Positions 34,586 to 44,404 are shown, numbered from the stretch's first letter. The stretch: DNA of 64,000 bases from Bacteroidia bacterium (GCA_030429045.1 JAUIEA010000001.1:124001-188000), one strand, 5' to 3'. Notes: generated by a model not told the origin, from the letters alone. Program-made: numbers and translations.

Positions 34586-34755
34586 ACCCTATTCACGTGG
34601 GGAATAGCAACCCACTGCAGCCAGAGGTGAAGAGCCAATGAATTCGTTTTGGCGGCATGATTGCCGACTTGCATGAATGGTGACAGGTCATCCTGTTTGA
34701 TCAAGCAGATATAAGGGATGGCAACCGAATCCCTTTTCCATACGTTATCCCTACT

Positions 34756-35643
34756 ATGAAGCGAATTCTCATTATCCTGGGTGTCTTGCTGGCTTCTTTC
34801 CAGGTATTCTCGCAATCCTCAGACACCCTGGCCCATGCCCTGCTTTGGGAGATTTCCGGGAATGGCCTCGAGGAAACATCCTACCTCTTTGGCACCATTC
34901 ATATGATCCCCAGGGAGGATTATGACCTGCCCGACCACCTCCTGGCCCGATTGGCCCAGTCGGATCGACTCGTGCTGGAGCTGGATATGGACAAAGCCAC
35001 CAATCTCTTTGCTCAGTTAGGCATGATCCCCAAGATGCTCATGCCCGATGGTATTCGTATCGGTGACCTGGTCAGTCCGGAGGATCATCTCCTCGTCCAG
35101 GAAGCTATCGAGAAGGCCGGTCTGCCCAGCAAGATGATCGAACGGGTGAAGCCCCTTTTTCTATCCGCTCTTCTCGATCCGGAAATGGGCAAGGCAGCCA
35201 AGGCTGAGTCCTACGACCTCAACCTGTATTACCTGGCCAAATCCAACGATATCAAACATAGTGGCCTGGAGTCGATCAAGGACCAGATGGCCGCTTTTGA
35301 CGCCATCTCCCTGGAAGACCAGGCCCAGATGCTGGTCGATCAACTGAAAGCAGAAGGCGGAGAGGGTATTTCTCAGTTTTCTGACCTGGTCAAAGCCTAT
35401 AAATCGGAGAATCTCAACCAGCTGGCTACCACCATGGAGGAAGAAGCGGAAGGAGACTTTATGGATGTGCTGTTGTACGACAGGAATCGCAACTGGATCC
35501 CCCTCATGGTCAAAATGATGCAAAAAGAGCGGGTCTTCTTCGGCGTTGGGGCCGGTCACTTGGCCGGGGAGAAAGGGGTAGTGCGGTTACTGGAGGCGGA
35601 GGGGTACAGATTGCGACCCATTCCTGTTTTTACACGTAATTGA
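34756..35643 (+). CDS. TraB/GumN family protein
   Basis: A 295-residue protein with a signal peptide (1-19, ending VFSQ) and the TraB/GumN fold: LFGTIHMIPREDYDLPD near the N-terminus with the conserved GT-H motif (about 45-52), and FFGVGAGHLAGEKGVVRLLEAEGY at the C-terminus with the conserved GxxH. The family is related to Tiki-type metalloproteases, but activity in bacteria is not established. Probably secreted or periplasmic. A stand-alone gene converging on a DinB gene. Confidence 0.88.
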   Translation: MKRILIILGVLLASFQVFSQSSDTLAHALLWEISGNGLEETSYLFGTIHMIPREDYDLPDHLLARLAQSDRLVLELDMDKATNLFAQLGMIPKMLMPDGIRIGDLVSPEDHLLVQEAIEKAGLPSKMIERVKPLFLSALLDPEMGKAAKAESYDLNLYYLAKSNDIKHSGLESIKDQMAAFDAISLEDQAQMLVDQLKAEGGEGISQFSDLVKAYKSENLNQLATTMEEEAEGDFMDVLLYDRNRNWIPLMVKMMQKERVFFGVGAGHLAGEKGVVRLLEAEGYRLRPIPVFTRN

Positions 35644-35668
35644 GATGTTACCCTTCGATTAACAGACC

Positions 35669-36199
35669 TCATTTTTTCTGCCCAAGGATTGGCATATAAT
35701 CCACCCATGGGCCCACTGCTTCCCGGTACTGCCGGGCCATCACCCGGGCTATCTGGGCGATATGACTGAGGTCATGGACCACCCAGGCCGCCAGTAAATT
35801 GGCCAGGGTCACTTTTCCAAATTCGGGGTGATTCCCTGTCAATAAAAAGTCCTCGGAGGTGAAGGATGCTCCTTGTAATCGATCCAGGTTCTGCATCCGT
35901 AATGCTCTGAACTCAGTCAACAGGTCCTGCATGGATTTACCCTTGCTGTCTTCAAACTGGGCAAATCGGTCAAAGGGTTCAAAGGCCTTATTCGTGCCCT
36001 GTGATTGAATGATTTCCATACGGGGAATCCAGTCCGTTTTCTCTCCGTGGATCAGGTGACCCAGGACATCATAGGGCGTCCAGGAATCTTCTCCATCCCG
36101 ACCATGACTCCACTCTTCGGAAATGGCCGACAACATGGCCTTCAATACATCCGGTGTGCGACGGATAATGTCCATGCTCTGACCCAATTCAAATGTCAT
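35669..36199 (-). CDS. DinB/YfiT-like family metalloprotein
   Basis: A 176-residue four-helix-bundle protein of the DinB/DUF664 superfamily. His residues of the usual metal triad are visible in VLGHLIHGEKTDW and VVHDLSHIAQIARVMARQYREAVGPW. Members are often thiol transferases or of unknown function; a damage-induced role should not be assumed from the name. It has its own upstream region and converges on traB. Confidence 0.88.
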   Translation of the reverse strand: MTFELGQSMDIIRRTPDVLKAMLSAISEEWSHGRDGEDSWTPYDVLGHLIHGEKTDWIPRMEIIQSQGTNKAFEPFDRFAQFEDSKGKSMQDLLTEFRALRMQNLDRLQGASFTSEDFLLTGNHPEFGKVTLANLLAAWVVHDLSHIAQIARVMARQYREAVGPWVDYMPILGQKK

Positions 36200-36390
36200 C
36201 CTTGCAGTTTTTCTGTTGACGAGTGCGTACCTGATTGTACCGGAGACCAGAAACCAGGGTCAGGTAATATAATGAAAGCCGGTAATTGCAAGGATTCAGT
36301 CCAGCTGGGGCCAAGCATGAGTGTACACTGATCCTCTCCGGACAATGACCTACTTTTGAGACTCTCAGTTCAATCATAATCCTCCTTCGT

Positions 36391-37239
36391 TTGGAAACAC
36401 CCAAGGACGACTCCGTCAGCCTCAACAAGTACATCAGCGAGACCGGCATCTGCTCCCGCCGGGAAGCGGACCGGCTGATCGACGCCGGTCGGGTGACCCT
36501 CAATGGCCAGCCGACCAGAACGGGCAACCGGGTGTCTCCCGGCGATATCGTCCGCATCGATGGAAAACCCCTTAAGGCTAAACCCAAGACCCTCTACATC
36601 GCCTTCAACAAACCGGTCGGTATTGTCTGTACCACCGATCCCAAGGAACCCAAGAACATCATCTCCTATATCCGGCACAAGGAGCGCCTCTTCCCCGTTG
36701 GCCGACTGGACAAACCCTCACAAGGGCTCATCTTCCTCACCAACGATGGCAACATTGTCAACAAGATCCTCCGGGCAGGAAACCAGCACGAAAAGGAGTA
36801 TATCGTCACGGTAGACCAACCCATCCGCACCGACTTCGTCTCCCGCATGAGCAACGGTATTCCCATCCTGGGAACGGTGACAAAAAAGTGCGTTGTCGAA
36901 CAGCTGAGTAAAACCACCTTCCGCATCATCCTCTCCCAGGGTCTCAACCGACAGATCCGACGGATGTGCGAATATCTGGGGTACGAGGTCACCAAACTGA
37001 TCCGGGTGCGCATCATGAATGTCGAACTGGGCAACTTGCCCATCGGCAAATACCGGGAGCTGACCCCCACCGAAAACCGGGAATTGCAGGCCCTTATCGC
37101 CCATTCTTCCAAAACAGAAGAAGCCTCCGTGGACCAAAACAAGAAAAAGAAGCCTTCCCCAACCTCCAAAAGGCCATCGCGACCGACGCCACCCAAACGA
37201 ACCTCCAGACCGGCAACCCCGAAACGGAAGAAACGTTAG
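36391..37239 (+). CDS. rluF: 23S rRNA pseudouridine synthase (RluF-like) with basic tail
   Basis: A 282-residue RsuA/RluB/E/F-type enzyme that isomerises uridine in 23S rRNA. It has an N-terminal S4 RNA-binding domain (LNKYISETGICSRREADRLI, 11-30) and the catalytic Asp107 in GRLDKPSQGL, followed by KEYIV and NRQIRRMCEYLG, which fit RluF. The last 45 residues or so are an unusual Lys/Arg/Pro/Ser/Thr tail. No in-frame ATG fits; TTG 36391 is the likely start, as the S4 domain begins right after it. A large repeat-rich spacer follows. Confidence 0.88.
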   Translation: METPKDDSVSLNKYISETGICSRREADRLIDAGRVTLNGQPTRTGNRVSPGDIVRIDGKPLKAKPKTLYIAFNKPVGIVCTTDPKEPKNIISYIRHKERLFPVGRLDKPSQGLIFLTNDGNIVNKILRAGNQHEKEYIVTVDQPIRTDFVSRMSNGIPILGTVTKKCVVEQLSKTTFRIILSQGLNRQIRRMCEYLGYEVTKLIRVRIMNVELGNLPIGKYRELTPTENRELQALIAHSSKTEEASVDQNKKKKPSPTSKRPSRPTPPKRTSRPATPKRKKR

Positions 37240-38033
37240 GAACTACAGGCAAATCGGTATTCAGCTTCGCGCAAAGAGATTCTGGATTTAATGACCACTA
37301 AGGCCCGGACCCCGAGTACTCGGGGCAGAAAGCAGGATCGTCTGGGCACTAAGGGCACTTTAGCGGTGAAATAGAAATTTTACCAGAGAGCTGTAGGATA
37401 TTCAGAAGTGGAGGGAGTCCCCGGACGCTTGCGGTCCGGATCCAGACATCCCGCAGAAAGCGGGATCGTCTGGGCACTAAGAAATCCTGTGGAAGTCAAA
37501 TTCTCTTCGTCTTCAATTCACCACAGAGTGACACAGAGTTTCACAGAGTCACATGGTCTCAACGTCACACGGTCTCCATTCACCACTAAGACACTTAGGG
37601 CTCTTTAGCAGTGAAATAGAATTTCTAATAGAGATCTGGAGGGTATTCTGAAGTGGAAGGAGTCCACTAAGAAATTCTGCAGAAGTCAAATTCTCTTCGT
37701 CTTCAATTCACCACAGAGTGACACAGAGTTTCACAGAGTCACATGGTCTCAACGTCTTCTTTTCTTACGAAAGGACACAGGGTTCACATAAAGAAATGGA
37801 CTATTGTGCCCAGACGATGGCGCCTCTGCGCCATGTCTGGATCCGGACCGCCCCGAGTACTCGGGGTCCGGGCTCTTCGTGCCTTCGTGCCCAAACTGCT
37901 TCCGCCTTCGCATTTCCGCCTTCAACCTTATACCCTCTACTCCCCACACTTCACCCTCAACAAAAATGCCCGCACCATCTCTCGACAGCACGGGCAAATC
38001 GGTTTGGGAACCGAAAAGGGGGGTATTTTAAGT
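37240..38033. repeat. Repeat-rich intergenic region (about 0.8 kb, no gene)
   Basis: No credible gene here. A 92-base segment occurs at 37475-37566 and 37665-37756 with three mismatches (last 75 bases identical). A related block upstream repeats at about 37345-37420 and 37588-37664, so the whole is a degenerate tandem duplication with a 190-base period for the exact part. The first copy holds a 54-base insertion (37421-37474) with two inverted repeats. CCCCGAGTACTCGGGG, a perfect 16-base palindrome, occurs at 37310-37325 and 37851-37866. ATCGTCTGGGCACTAAG occurs at 37337 and 37465, with an inverted copy of its first 12 bases at 37807-37818. It looks like decayed palindromic mobile repeats. 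Confidence 0.85.
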
Positions 38034-40676
38034 TCAATTCTCGTTCGGTGGCAACTCGGCCAGGATTCCCGCTTTTTTGAACGTCAACCCCTTAAGTGCG
38101 GGATCAACATCAACAAGCATGGTATCCCCTTCGACAAATTCACTGGCCAGCAAGTGCTTGGCCAGTTCGTTGACCAGTTCCTTCTGCAGGACCCGTTTCA
38201 TCGGACGGGCGCCATACTGCGGATCGTAGCCCAGATCGGCCATCAGTTCTCGTGCTTTGGCACTTACCTCAATGATGATGCCCTGCTCGGCTAGCATTTT
38301 CACCACTTTTCTCAACTGGATATCCAGGATCTTTCCGATCTCTTCACGGGTCAACGGCAGGAACATGATCCGCTCGTCGATCCGGTTGAGGAATTCTGGA
38401 CGCAAATGCTCCTTGAGCAGGTCAAAAACCTCCACTTTTGTCGTTTCGACAATGTCTGCACGGTGTTTATCCCCCAGGGCATCCAGGTCTTCAAAGTTTT
38501 CCAGGATGGTGGGAGCACCCATATTGGAGGTCATGATAATGATGGTATTCCGGAAGTCAGCTACCCGGCCTTTGTTGTCCGTCAGCCGGCCATCCTCCAG
38601 GACCTGCAGGAGGATGTTGAAGGTATCGGCATGGGCCTTCTCGATCTCATCCAACAGGATAATGGAATAGGGACGACGGCGTACCGCTTCGGTCAGCTGA
38701 CCGCCTTCATCATACCCGACGTAGCCCGGAGGGGCTCCGATCAGGCGGCTGACGGCATGGCGCTCCATGTATTCACTCATATCGATGCGGACAATGGCCC
38801 GCTCGTCATCAAAGAGCACTTCTGCCAGGGCCTTGGCCAGCTCGGTCTTCCCCACACCGGTGGGTCCGAGGAAGATGAATGATCCGATCGGCCGGTTGGG
38901 GTCTTGCAATCCAGCCCGACTCCGGCGCACGGCATCACTCACCGCCGTCACGGCCTCCTTCTGTCCGATCACCCGCTGACCGAGCTCCTCTTCCATCTTC
39001 AACAGCTTCTCCTTTTCGCTCTGCATCATCCGGCTGACCGGAATGCCCGTCCACCGGCTCACCACATCGGCTATATCATTGCTGGTCACCGCCTGGTTGG
39101 TCAATCGCTTGTCCTGGTCCAGTTCTTTCAGTTTGTTTTCCGCAGCCAGGACCAGCTCTTCCTGCTCCTTGATCTTCCCATAGCGCAAGGTGGCGACCAG
39201 CTCGTAATTGCTCTCGCGCTCGGCCTTCTGGGCCTGCTGCTCCAGTTCCTCGATCTGCTGCTTGCCCGCCTGGACCTCATCGACCAGGGTCTTTTCATTC
39301 TGCCAGCGCGCCCGCATCTCCCGCAGCTTTTCCTGCAGGTCAGCGATCTGTTCATTGAGGGACTCCATCTTCTTCTCGTCCTTCTCCTTCTTGATGGCTT
39401 CACGCTCGATCTCCAGCTGGCGTACCTTCCGCTCCAGTTCGTCTACCTCCTCCGGAACGGAGTTCATCTCCAGACGCAGTTTGGCAGCAGCTTCATCGAT
39501 GAGGTCGATGGCTTTGTCTGGCAGGGACCGATTGGCAATGTAGCGATGCGACAATTCCGCTGCTGCGATCAGTGCTTCATCCAGGATGTCGATCTTGTGG
39601 TACACCTCATACCGCTCCTGCAATCCGCGCAGGATGGAAATGGTATCCTCCAGGCTTGGTTCGTCGATCAGTACCGTTTGGAAACGACGTTCCAGGGCCT
39701 TGTCCTTTTCAAAATACTTTTGGTATTCATCCTGAGTGGTCGCTCCGATGGTCCGCAATTCACCCCGGGCCAATGCCGGCTTGAGAATATTGGCTGCATC
39801 CATGGCGCCATTGCCACCGCCGGCTCCGACCAGGGTATGGATCTCGTCAATAAAGAGAATGACCTCGCCATCCGCTGCAGTGACCTCCTTGACCACCGCT
39901 TTCAGGCGCTCTTCAAATTCACCCTTGTACTTGGCTCCGGCGATCAGGGAGGAGACATCCAGGGAGAAGATCTTTTTGGATTTCAGATTCTCCGGGACAT
40001 CCCCGCGGACGATCCGCCAGGCAATCCCCTCTACGATTGCGGTCTTACCCACACCCGGATCTCCGATCAGAATGGGGTTGTTTTTCTTCCGGCGTGACAG
40101 GATGTGCAGGACCCTTCGGATCTCCTCGTCTCGTCCGATAATGGGATCCAGCTTTCCACTCTCCGCCTGCTCATTGAGGTTGACGGCAAACTTGTTCAGT
40201 GAATTATAGGTGCTCTCACTGTGTTGATCGGTGACCTTACTGCCTTTCCGCAATTCCAGAATGGCTTTTTTCAGGGCATCTTTGGTCAAGCCGGCATCTT
40301 TCAGCAACTGTGCACCCTTATCACGTCCGGCCAGGATGCCCATGATGAGCAACTCGATGGAGATGTATTCATCTCCGAATTCCTTCATCAGTTTGCGCGC
40401 GTGCTGCAGTACACTGTTGGCATCCGGGGTCAGATATTGCTTTTCTGCACCATCCACCTTCGGATAGGTCTCGATCAGGCGGTCCACTTCTTCCAGCACC
40501 TTGTTCAGGTTGGCACCCGTCTTTTGAAATAAAAACTTCATCACCTGATCATCGGTCTCATAGATCCCTTTGATCAGATGGACGGTATCCACCTGCTGCT
40601 GGTCATGGCCGCCGGCAATTTGTTGGGCCTTTAAGATGGCCTCCTGGGTTTTTACGGTAAACTCGTCGTATGTCAT
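38034..40676 (-). CDS. clpB: ATP-dependent disaggregase ClpB
   Basis: ClpB threads aggregated proteins through a hexameric ring together with DnaK. The 880-residue protein has the full layout: Clp N domain (about 1-145), AAA1 with Walker A GDPGVGKT (205-212), a long middle coiled coil (about 405-520, rich in KEKDEKKM/LEQQAQKAERESN), AAA2 with Walker A GPTGVGKT (about 604-611) and a C-terminal D2 small domain. The middle domain distinguishes it from ClpA/ClpC. It ends next to the repeat region and faces away from the DtxR-type regulator. Confidence 0.97.
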   Translation of the reverse strand: MTYDEFTVKTQEAILKAQQIAGGHDQQQVDTVHLIKGIYETDDQVMKFLFQKTGANLNKVLEEVDRLIETYPKVDGAEKQYLTPDANSVLQHARKLMKEFGDEYISIELLIMGILAGRDKGAQLLKDAGLTKDALKKAILELRKGSKVTDQHSESTYNSLNKFAVNLNEQAESGKLDPIIGRDEEIRRVLHILSRRKKNNPILIGDPGVGKTAIVEGIAWRIVRGDVPENLKSKKIFSLDVSSLIAGAKYKGEFEERLKAVVKEVTAADGEVILFIDEIHTLVGAGGGNGAMDAANILKPALARGELRTIGATTQDEYQKYFEKDKALERRFQTVLIDEPSLEDTISILRGLQERYEVYHKIDILDEALIAAAELSHRYIANRSLPDKAIDLIDEAAAKLRLEMNSVPEEVDELERKVRQLEIEREAIKKEKDEKKMESLNEQIADLQEKLREMRARWQNEKTLVDEVQAGKQQIEELEQQAQKAERESNYELVATLRYGKIKEQEELVLAAENKLKELDQDKRLTNQAVTSNDIADVVSRWTGIPVSRMMQSEKEKLLKMEEELGQRVIGQKEAVTAVSDAVRRSRAGLQDPNRPIGSFIFLGPTGVGKTELAKALAEVLFDDERAIVRIDMSEYMERHAVSRLIGAPPGYVGYDEGGQLTEAVRRRPYSIILLDEIEKAHADTFNILLQVLEDGRLTDNKGRVADFRNTIIIMTSNMGAPTILENFEDLDALGDKHRADIVETTKVEVFDLLKEHLRPEFLNRIDERIMFLPLTREEIGKILDIQLRKVVKMLAEQGIIIEVSAKARELMADLGYDPQYGARPMKRVLQKELVNELAKHLLASEFVEGDTMLVDVDPALKGLTFKKAGILAELPPNEN

Positions 40677-40864
40677 GGTCCTGGTTTCTGGCTACTTCAC
40701 CACAAATTAGATTCCAAGGCTCAAAACCTCCTTTTTCCTGCCAAGCTGGCGGAATGGAGGGTTTTTTATATGTCCAAATGGCAGATGTGTTCTGGTTTAC
40801 CAACAGAATAAACGAAATTGTGTGCCTTCCGGGTTTGTACTTTAGCCCCGTCTAAATTCTTCAA

Positions 40865-41539
40865 GTGACCTATACACTCGCCGAAGAGGATTACCTCAAA
40901 GCCATCTACAAGATCGCCGAACGGCATGGTACGCCGGTCAGTACAAGTGCCATCGCCGAACTGATGCAGACACGTCCTGCATCGGTGACCGATATGTTGA
41001 AAAAACTGGCCGACAAGGAACTGATCGACTACAAGCGCTATCACGGGGTCAGTCTCACCAGGACGGGGGCGCGCCAGGCCACGCTCCTGATCCGCAAACA
41101 CCGGTTGTGGGAGTGTTTCCTCGTTGATAAATTGGGCTTCAGCTGGGACGAGGTCCATGAGATTGCCGAACAGCTGGAACATATCCAGTCTGATACCCTG
41201 ATCGATCGGCTGGATGACTATCTGGAAAACCCCAAGTTCGATCCACATGGCGATCCCATTCCGGATGCCTCGGGAGCCTATCGCATGCGATATCAGATCC
41301 TCCTCAGCGATCTCGGGTTGCACCAACCTGCTGTTCTGGTTGGCGTCCGTGAACACGCATCCAGTTTTTTGCAATACCTGGATCAGAACCGACTGGCCCT
41401 GGGGGCCACTCTGGAGGTCATCGAAGTGCTTCCCTACGATGGTTCCGTTCGTCTTCGCCTCGGTGATGGAGAACCCATCCTCATTTCAGGCCAGGTCGCC
41501 CGGCAGCTCTATGTCCGGCAAACCACAGAATCGGCCTAG
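40865..41539 (+). CDS. DtxR/MntR-type metal-dependent regulator
   Basis: A 224-residue repressor of the DtxR family. It begins at GTG 40865 with TYTLAEEDYLKAIYKIAE, then the winged HTH (STSAIAELMQTRPASVTDMLKKLADKELI, about 26-54), metal-binding/dimerisation residues with HRLWECFLVDKLG and HEIAEQLEHI, and a C-terminal SH3/FeoA-like domain (about 150-220). Such proteins sense Mn2+ or Fe2+ and repress uptake genes. No transporter gene is next to it. A TACTTTAG sequence about 17-25 bases upstream resembles a -7 box. Its stop overlaps the convergent neighbour by four bases. Confidence 0.92.
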   Translation: MTYTLAEEDYLKAIYKIAERHGTPVSTSAIAELMQTRPASVTDMLKKLADKELIDYKRYHGVSLTRTGARQATLLIRKHRLWECFLVDKLGFSWDEVHEIAEQLEHIQSDTLIDRLDDYLENPKFDPHGDPIPDASGAYRMRYQILLSDLGLHQPAVLVGVREHASSFLQYLDQNRLALGATLEVIEVLPYDGSVRLRLGDGEPILISGQVARQLYVRQTTESA

Positions 41540-42858
41540 AAGGCCAGTTGCATCCCTACACGTCCATTGGCAAACCGATTGTCATTGGCCGAAAAGAGTG
41601 AGATCACATTATCCGATGCTCCATATACCCGGACTGGTCCAAGCTTCAGCAGGAGATGCAGACCCACATTGGTATAGGTCTTGTCATAAATGGTATACGC
41701 GATCCCCGCTTCCAGAAAGGACAAAGGCCTGAAGTTGCCACCAAAGGAAACCCCACTGAATGTATAGGATGATTGGCGCTGGCCAAAGAATACGGCACTG
41801 ACATCAATTTGATCAGTCAGTTGATATCGTCCCCCTATCTGAAAGGACCAGGGCAGGGCCGTCTCGAAAGAACCACCTTCGGTCTCCTCGAATTCAAGCA
41901 ATGTCTCCAGGGTATCCAGAGCACCCACCAGAGACAGAGAGTCATCCGAAAAGAGGGAACTGAACTCAAAACCATCATACTGAATACTCTTGTTGGACGC
42001 ATAGCTGACCACCTCATCTTTCCAGGTGATCCGTCCGATGTCCATTACAGCAGCACTCAATGAAAGCCGATCCGTAATGGAAACGTCCGCGCCCAGGTCC
42101 AGTGCAAATCCGGCATTTCGGGTGATCAGTTGAGAAAATTCATAATCTTCCAGATCCAGGGTCAGGTCGCTGTTCCCTCCTTTCAGAATATCCAGCTCAG
42201 GCGAGGTGTGGATCAGATAATCACTGTTGACGGTCAGCTGATAAATGTCGTCACTGGTATACAGGTCCAGCTGGGATCGCTCTGTGCGCGCTGCCAATGC
42301 TCCGTTCAACCATTTTATCCGACCTCCGATACTGACCTTACCGATCTGCCCGGCGGCACCGACATAGAATTCATTGTACAGCATGCTGTTGACCTTGAGG
42401 CCCAGATTGGCGGTTTGGCCAATGAATCCGGCATTCCCTTGAAAGAAGACACTGAAGAGATCCCGGGGATAATCCAGGAAATTCTCATAGCGGACCTGAT
42501 GGCCCAGTTCAACCCAGAGATTCTTCATCTTCCATCCGACACCAAGTGTCTGGATGGCACCCTGGATCATCAGGGTATTCTCATTATCCATCTTGTCCAG
42601 CACCCCGTCAACGTCCAGGGTAGTGATCCCATTATTGGTGGAGGCAACCAGGTCGTTGTAGGAAAAGCCGGAGTTGTACATCCCGATACCGATAGCGGGT
42701 AATTGCACCACCAGCCCTTCCTGAGGTACCGTACCCGGCATCCTGTAGCCCACATGGTTGGCATGCCACAAGGCCTGATTCATCTGGGCCCGGAGGGTCT
42801 GCTGCATGAACAGACAAAGTAGAATCAGCAGGCACTGCCCGATTAGTGTGTTCTTCAT
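41536..42858 (-). CDS. DUF5723-like outer-membrane protein
   Basis: A 440-residue exported protein (signal peptide 1-25, ending LRAQ) made of beta-strand repeats with amphipathic alternation, like an outer-membrane barrel of the FadL/DUF5723 type (for example NNLWVELGHQVRYENF, PWSFQIGGRYQLTDQ). It is the last gene of the MBL nuclease / lipoprotein / barrel operon, 12 bases after the lipoprotein gene. The role is unknown; pairing with a large lipoprotein is common for such Bacteroidota genes. It converges on the DtxR-type gene with a four-base stop overlap. Confidence 0.82.
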   Translation of the reverse strand: MKNTLIGQCLLILLCLFMQQTLRAQMNQALWHANHVGYRMPGTVPQEGLVVQLPAIGIGMYNSGFSYNDLVASTNNGITTLDVDGVLDKMDNENTLMIQGAIQTLGVGWKMKNLWVELGHQVRYENFLDYPRDLFSVFFQGNAGFIGQTANLGLKVNSMLYNEFYVGAAGQIGKVSIGGRIKWLNGALAARTERSQLDLYTSDDIYQLTVNSDYLIHTSPELDILKGGNSDLTLDLEDYEFSQLITRNAGFALDLGADVSITDRLSLSAAVMDIGRITWKDEVVSYASNKSIQYDGFEFSSLFSDDSLSLVGALDTLETLLEFEETEGGSFETALPWSFQIGGRYQLTDQIDVSAVFFGQRQSSYTFSGVSFGGNFRPLSFLEAGIAYTIYDKTYTNVGLHLLLKLGPVRVYGASDNVISLFSANDNRFANGRVGMQLAF

Positions 42859-42870
42859 GTTGTTCGTTGT

Positions 42871-44388
42871 TTAACCGCCAATTTCTTTGTCCAGGGTCGC
42901 CCTGAGGCCCAATCGTACATTTACCTTGTCCGTTTCCCGAATGCGCACATCCTTTTGTCCCTGCTCTGCCGTTGAAAATTTGGTGTTGATCAACACCTTT
43001 CTGGCATTGCGCATATGCTCCAGCAAGACGGCGTCGGCCTGGATGAAGGTGATCTTACTGCTGGGCCCGGTAGAGTAACCATCCGCATCTACCGGAGCCG
43101 CAGTCAGGATCTGCTCTTCGGCCGGAAGCAGGGTAGCCAGGGTATTGCCCATCTCATCCAACAGGGTCGCCTGGATGATCACTTCCATGGGGATCTCATT
43201 TTCCGTGACCAGCTTCAACTCTGCAGCACTGATGTCATCCAGTTCAGACAGGTCGATCTCGTATTCCTTGTCGGCGGTATAGTCGGATGCTTTCCCGTAC
43301 AGGGGTAATTCAACCTGCAATCCGATCCGGAAGTAGGACGAATCCGTGGTGAATCCGATCAGATCGGGGATCTGGTCCGGATTGGATATGGCATCAATAT
43401 CATAATCCAGGGTATTCGGATAGATGTTCAGAATATCCTTGAAATTGGAATTATCCTTGTCGAAGACCACCTCGGTGCGTTTTTCCTGACCCACTTCTGA
43501 AAGAGTGGGATAGAGGAAGTCGACGCCTGCATCCAGGAGCATGCTCTCGACCTCGAGCATCGTGTTCCCCTTGGAGACGCGCAGGACATTGACATCCGAC
43601 CGCACTGGAAAACCAAAGGCATTATCGACGAACAGGATGACCTTGGGTTCGGCAAACTCAAGGTTGCCCTGAAGGAGGTTGTCAAAAATATCCATGGAGA
43701 TCGTATCCCTTCGGATATCGAAGATCTCGTATCCAAAGTACCCTTCCAGATAGGAGAACTCCACCCCGGAAACGGCAAAGATGACGCCCGGCAGAATGAC
43801 CGGGGTACCATCTGACTTTTTCGTGGCAGAGTACCGCACGGTGATGTCCTGGCTGGCCAGGGCAATATCATATCCGGCAATATCTGTAGGCGGCAAATTC
43901 AGGAAGATCGGTACCGACCCGGTATAATCAATGGTAGCAGGGATCTTCAGGGTTTCTCCATTCTTGGTGACCTGCACGAATTCCAGGACAAAATCGAGAT
44001 CCTCCGGAACATTTGAATTGATCTGGACGCTGATGGTCCCCTTGGTAAACCGGGCTTTGGTCAACTGGATCTCGTTTTCCAGCGTAAACGGTTCCGTAAT
44101 GGTCGTATCGGTCATCAGGCCACCAAAGGGGGGGATGGCCTTGAACAGTTCAGTGGCATCTCGTTTCAGAATGTCACCGCGATAGATCAGGGTAAGCTGC
44201 CCGTTCTGGACGACCAGCTCCGCCGTATCCGTGTTCTCGCCGAACAGGTCCTGGATCGTGGTTGTGGAGGAAAACAGGGGGACTGCGATTTCCGGGGTAT
44301 ATGCGATCGTCTGGACATCCTTGGTGCAACTCCAGAGGAGTGCCGTCAGCAGAATTCCGATAAACAGGCTACGTGTTCGAGTGATCAT
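42871..44388 (-). CDS. Large surface or periplasmic lipoprotein, unknown function
   Basis: A 505-residue lipoprotein (lipobox Cys21 in LLWSCTKD) rich in beta-strands and short acidic loops. I recognise no catalytic motif. Conserved-looking stretches include FTLENEIQLTKARFTKGTISV and VDVLRV-like strands, resembling tandem beta-sandwich domains. ATG 44388 is preferred over an upstream in-frame ATG (44412), which would overlap the MBL gene. Gene spacing (16 bases from MBL, 12 to the DUF5723 gene) indicates an operon. Confidence 0.8.
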   Translation of the reverse strand: MITRTRSLFIGILLTALLWSCTKDVQTIAYTPEIAVPLFSSTTTIQDLFGENTDTAELVVQNGQLTLIYRGDILKRDATELFKAIPPFGGLMTDTTITEPFTLENEIQLTKARFTKGTISVQINSNVPEDLDFVLEFVQVTKNGETLKIPATIDYTGSVPIFLNLPPTDIAGYDIALASQDITVRYSATKKSDGTPVILPGVIFAVSGVEFSYLEGYFGYEIFDIRRDTISMDIFDNLLQGNLEFAEPKVILFVDNAFGFPVRSDVNVLRVSKGNTMLEVESMLLDAGVDFLYPTLSEVGQEKRTEVVFDKDNSNFKDILNIYPNTLDYDIDAISNPDQIPDLIGFTTDSSYFRIGLQVELPLYGKASDYTADKEYEIDLSELDDISAAELKLVTENEIPMEVIIQATLLDEMGNTLATLLPAEEQILTAAPVDADGYSTGPSSKITFIQADAVLLEHMRNARKVLINTKFSTAEQGQKDVRIRETDKVNVRLGLRATLDKEIGG

Positions 44389-44404
44389 AAGGTCTAGATT
44401 GAGA

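Noticed and set aside
34589-34607. Small hairpin CTATTC/GAATAG after the RHH gene as terminator
   Set aside because: The stem is only six bases and there is no following T-run.
37475-37756. Possible CRISPR array in the rluF-clpB spacer
   Set aside because: Only two long copies at a 190-base period, with no regular short repeats, no unique spacers and no cas genes.
37408-38031. Several short frames in the repeat region
   Set aside because: They are translations of the repeats (for example HHRVTQSFTESHG occurs twice) and overlap one another; no start or domain support.
38904-40097. 397-codon plus-strand frame within clpB
   Set aside because: Antisense to ClpB; Leu/Phe/Gln-rich translation is the complement of the coiled coil and AAA segments.
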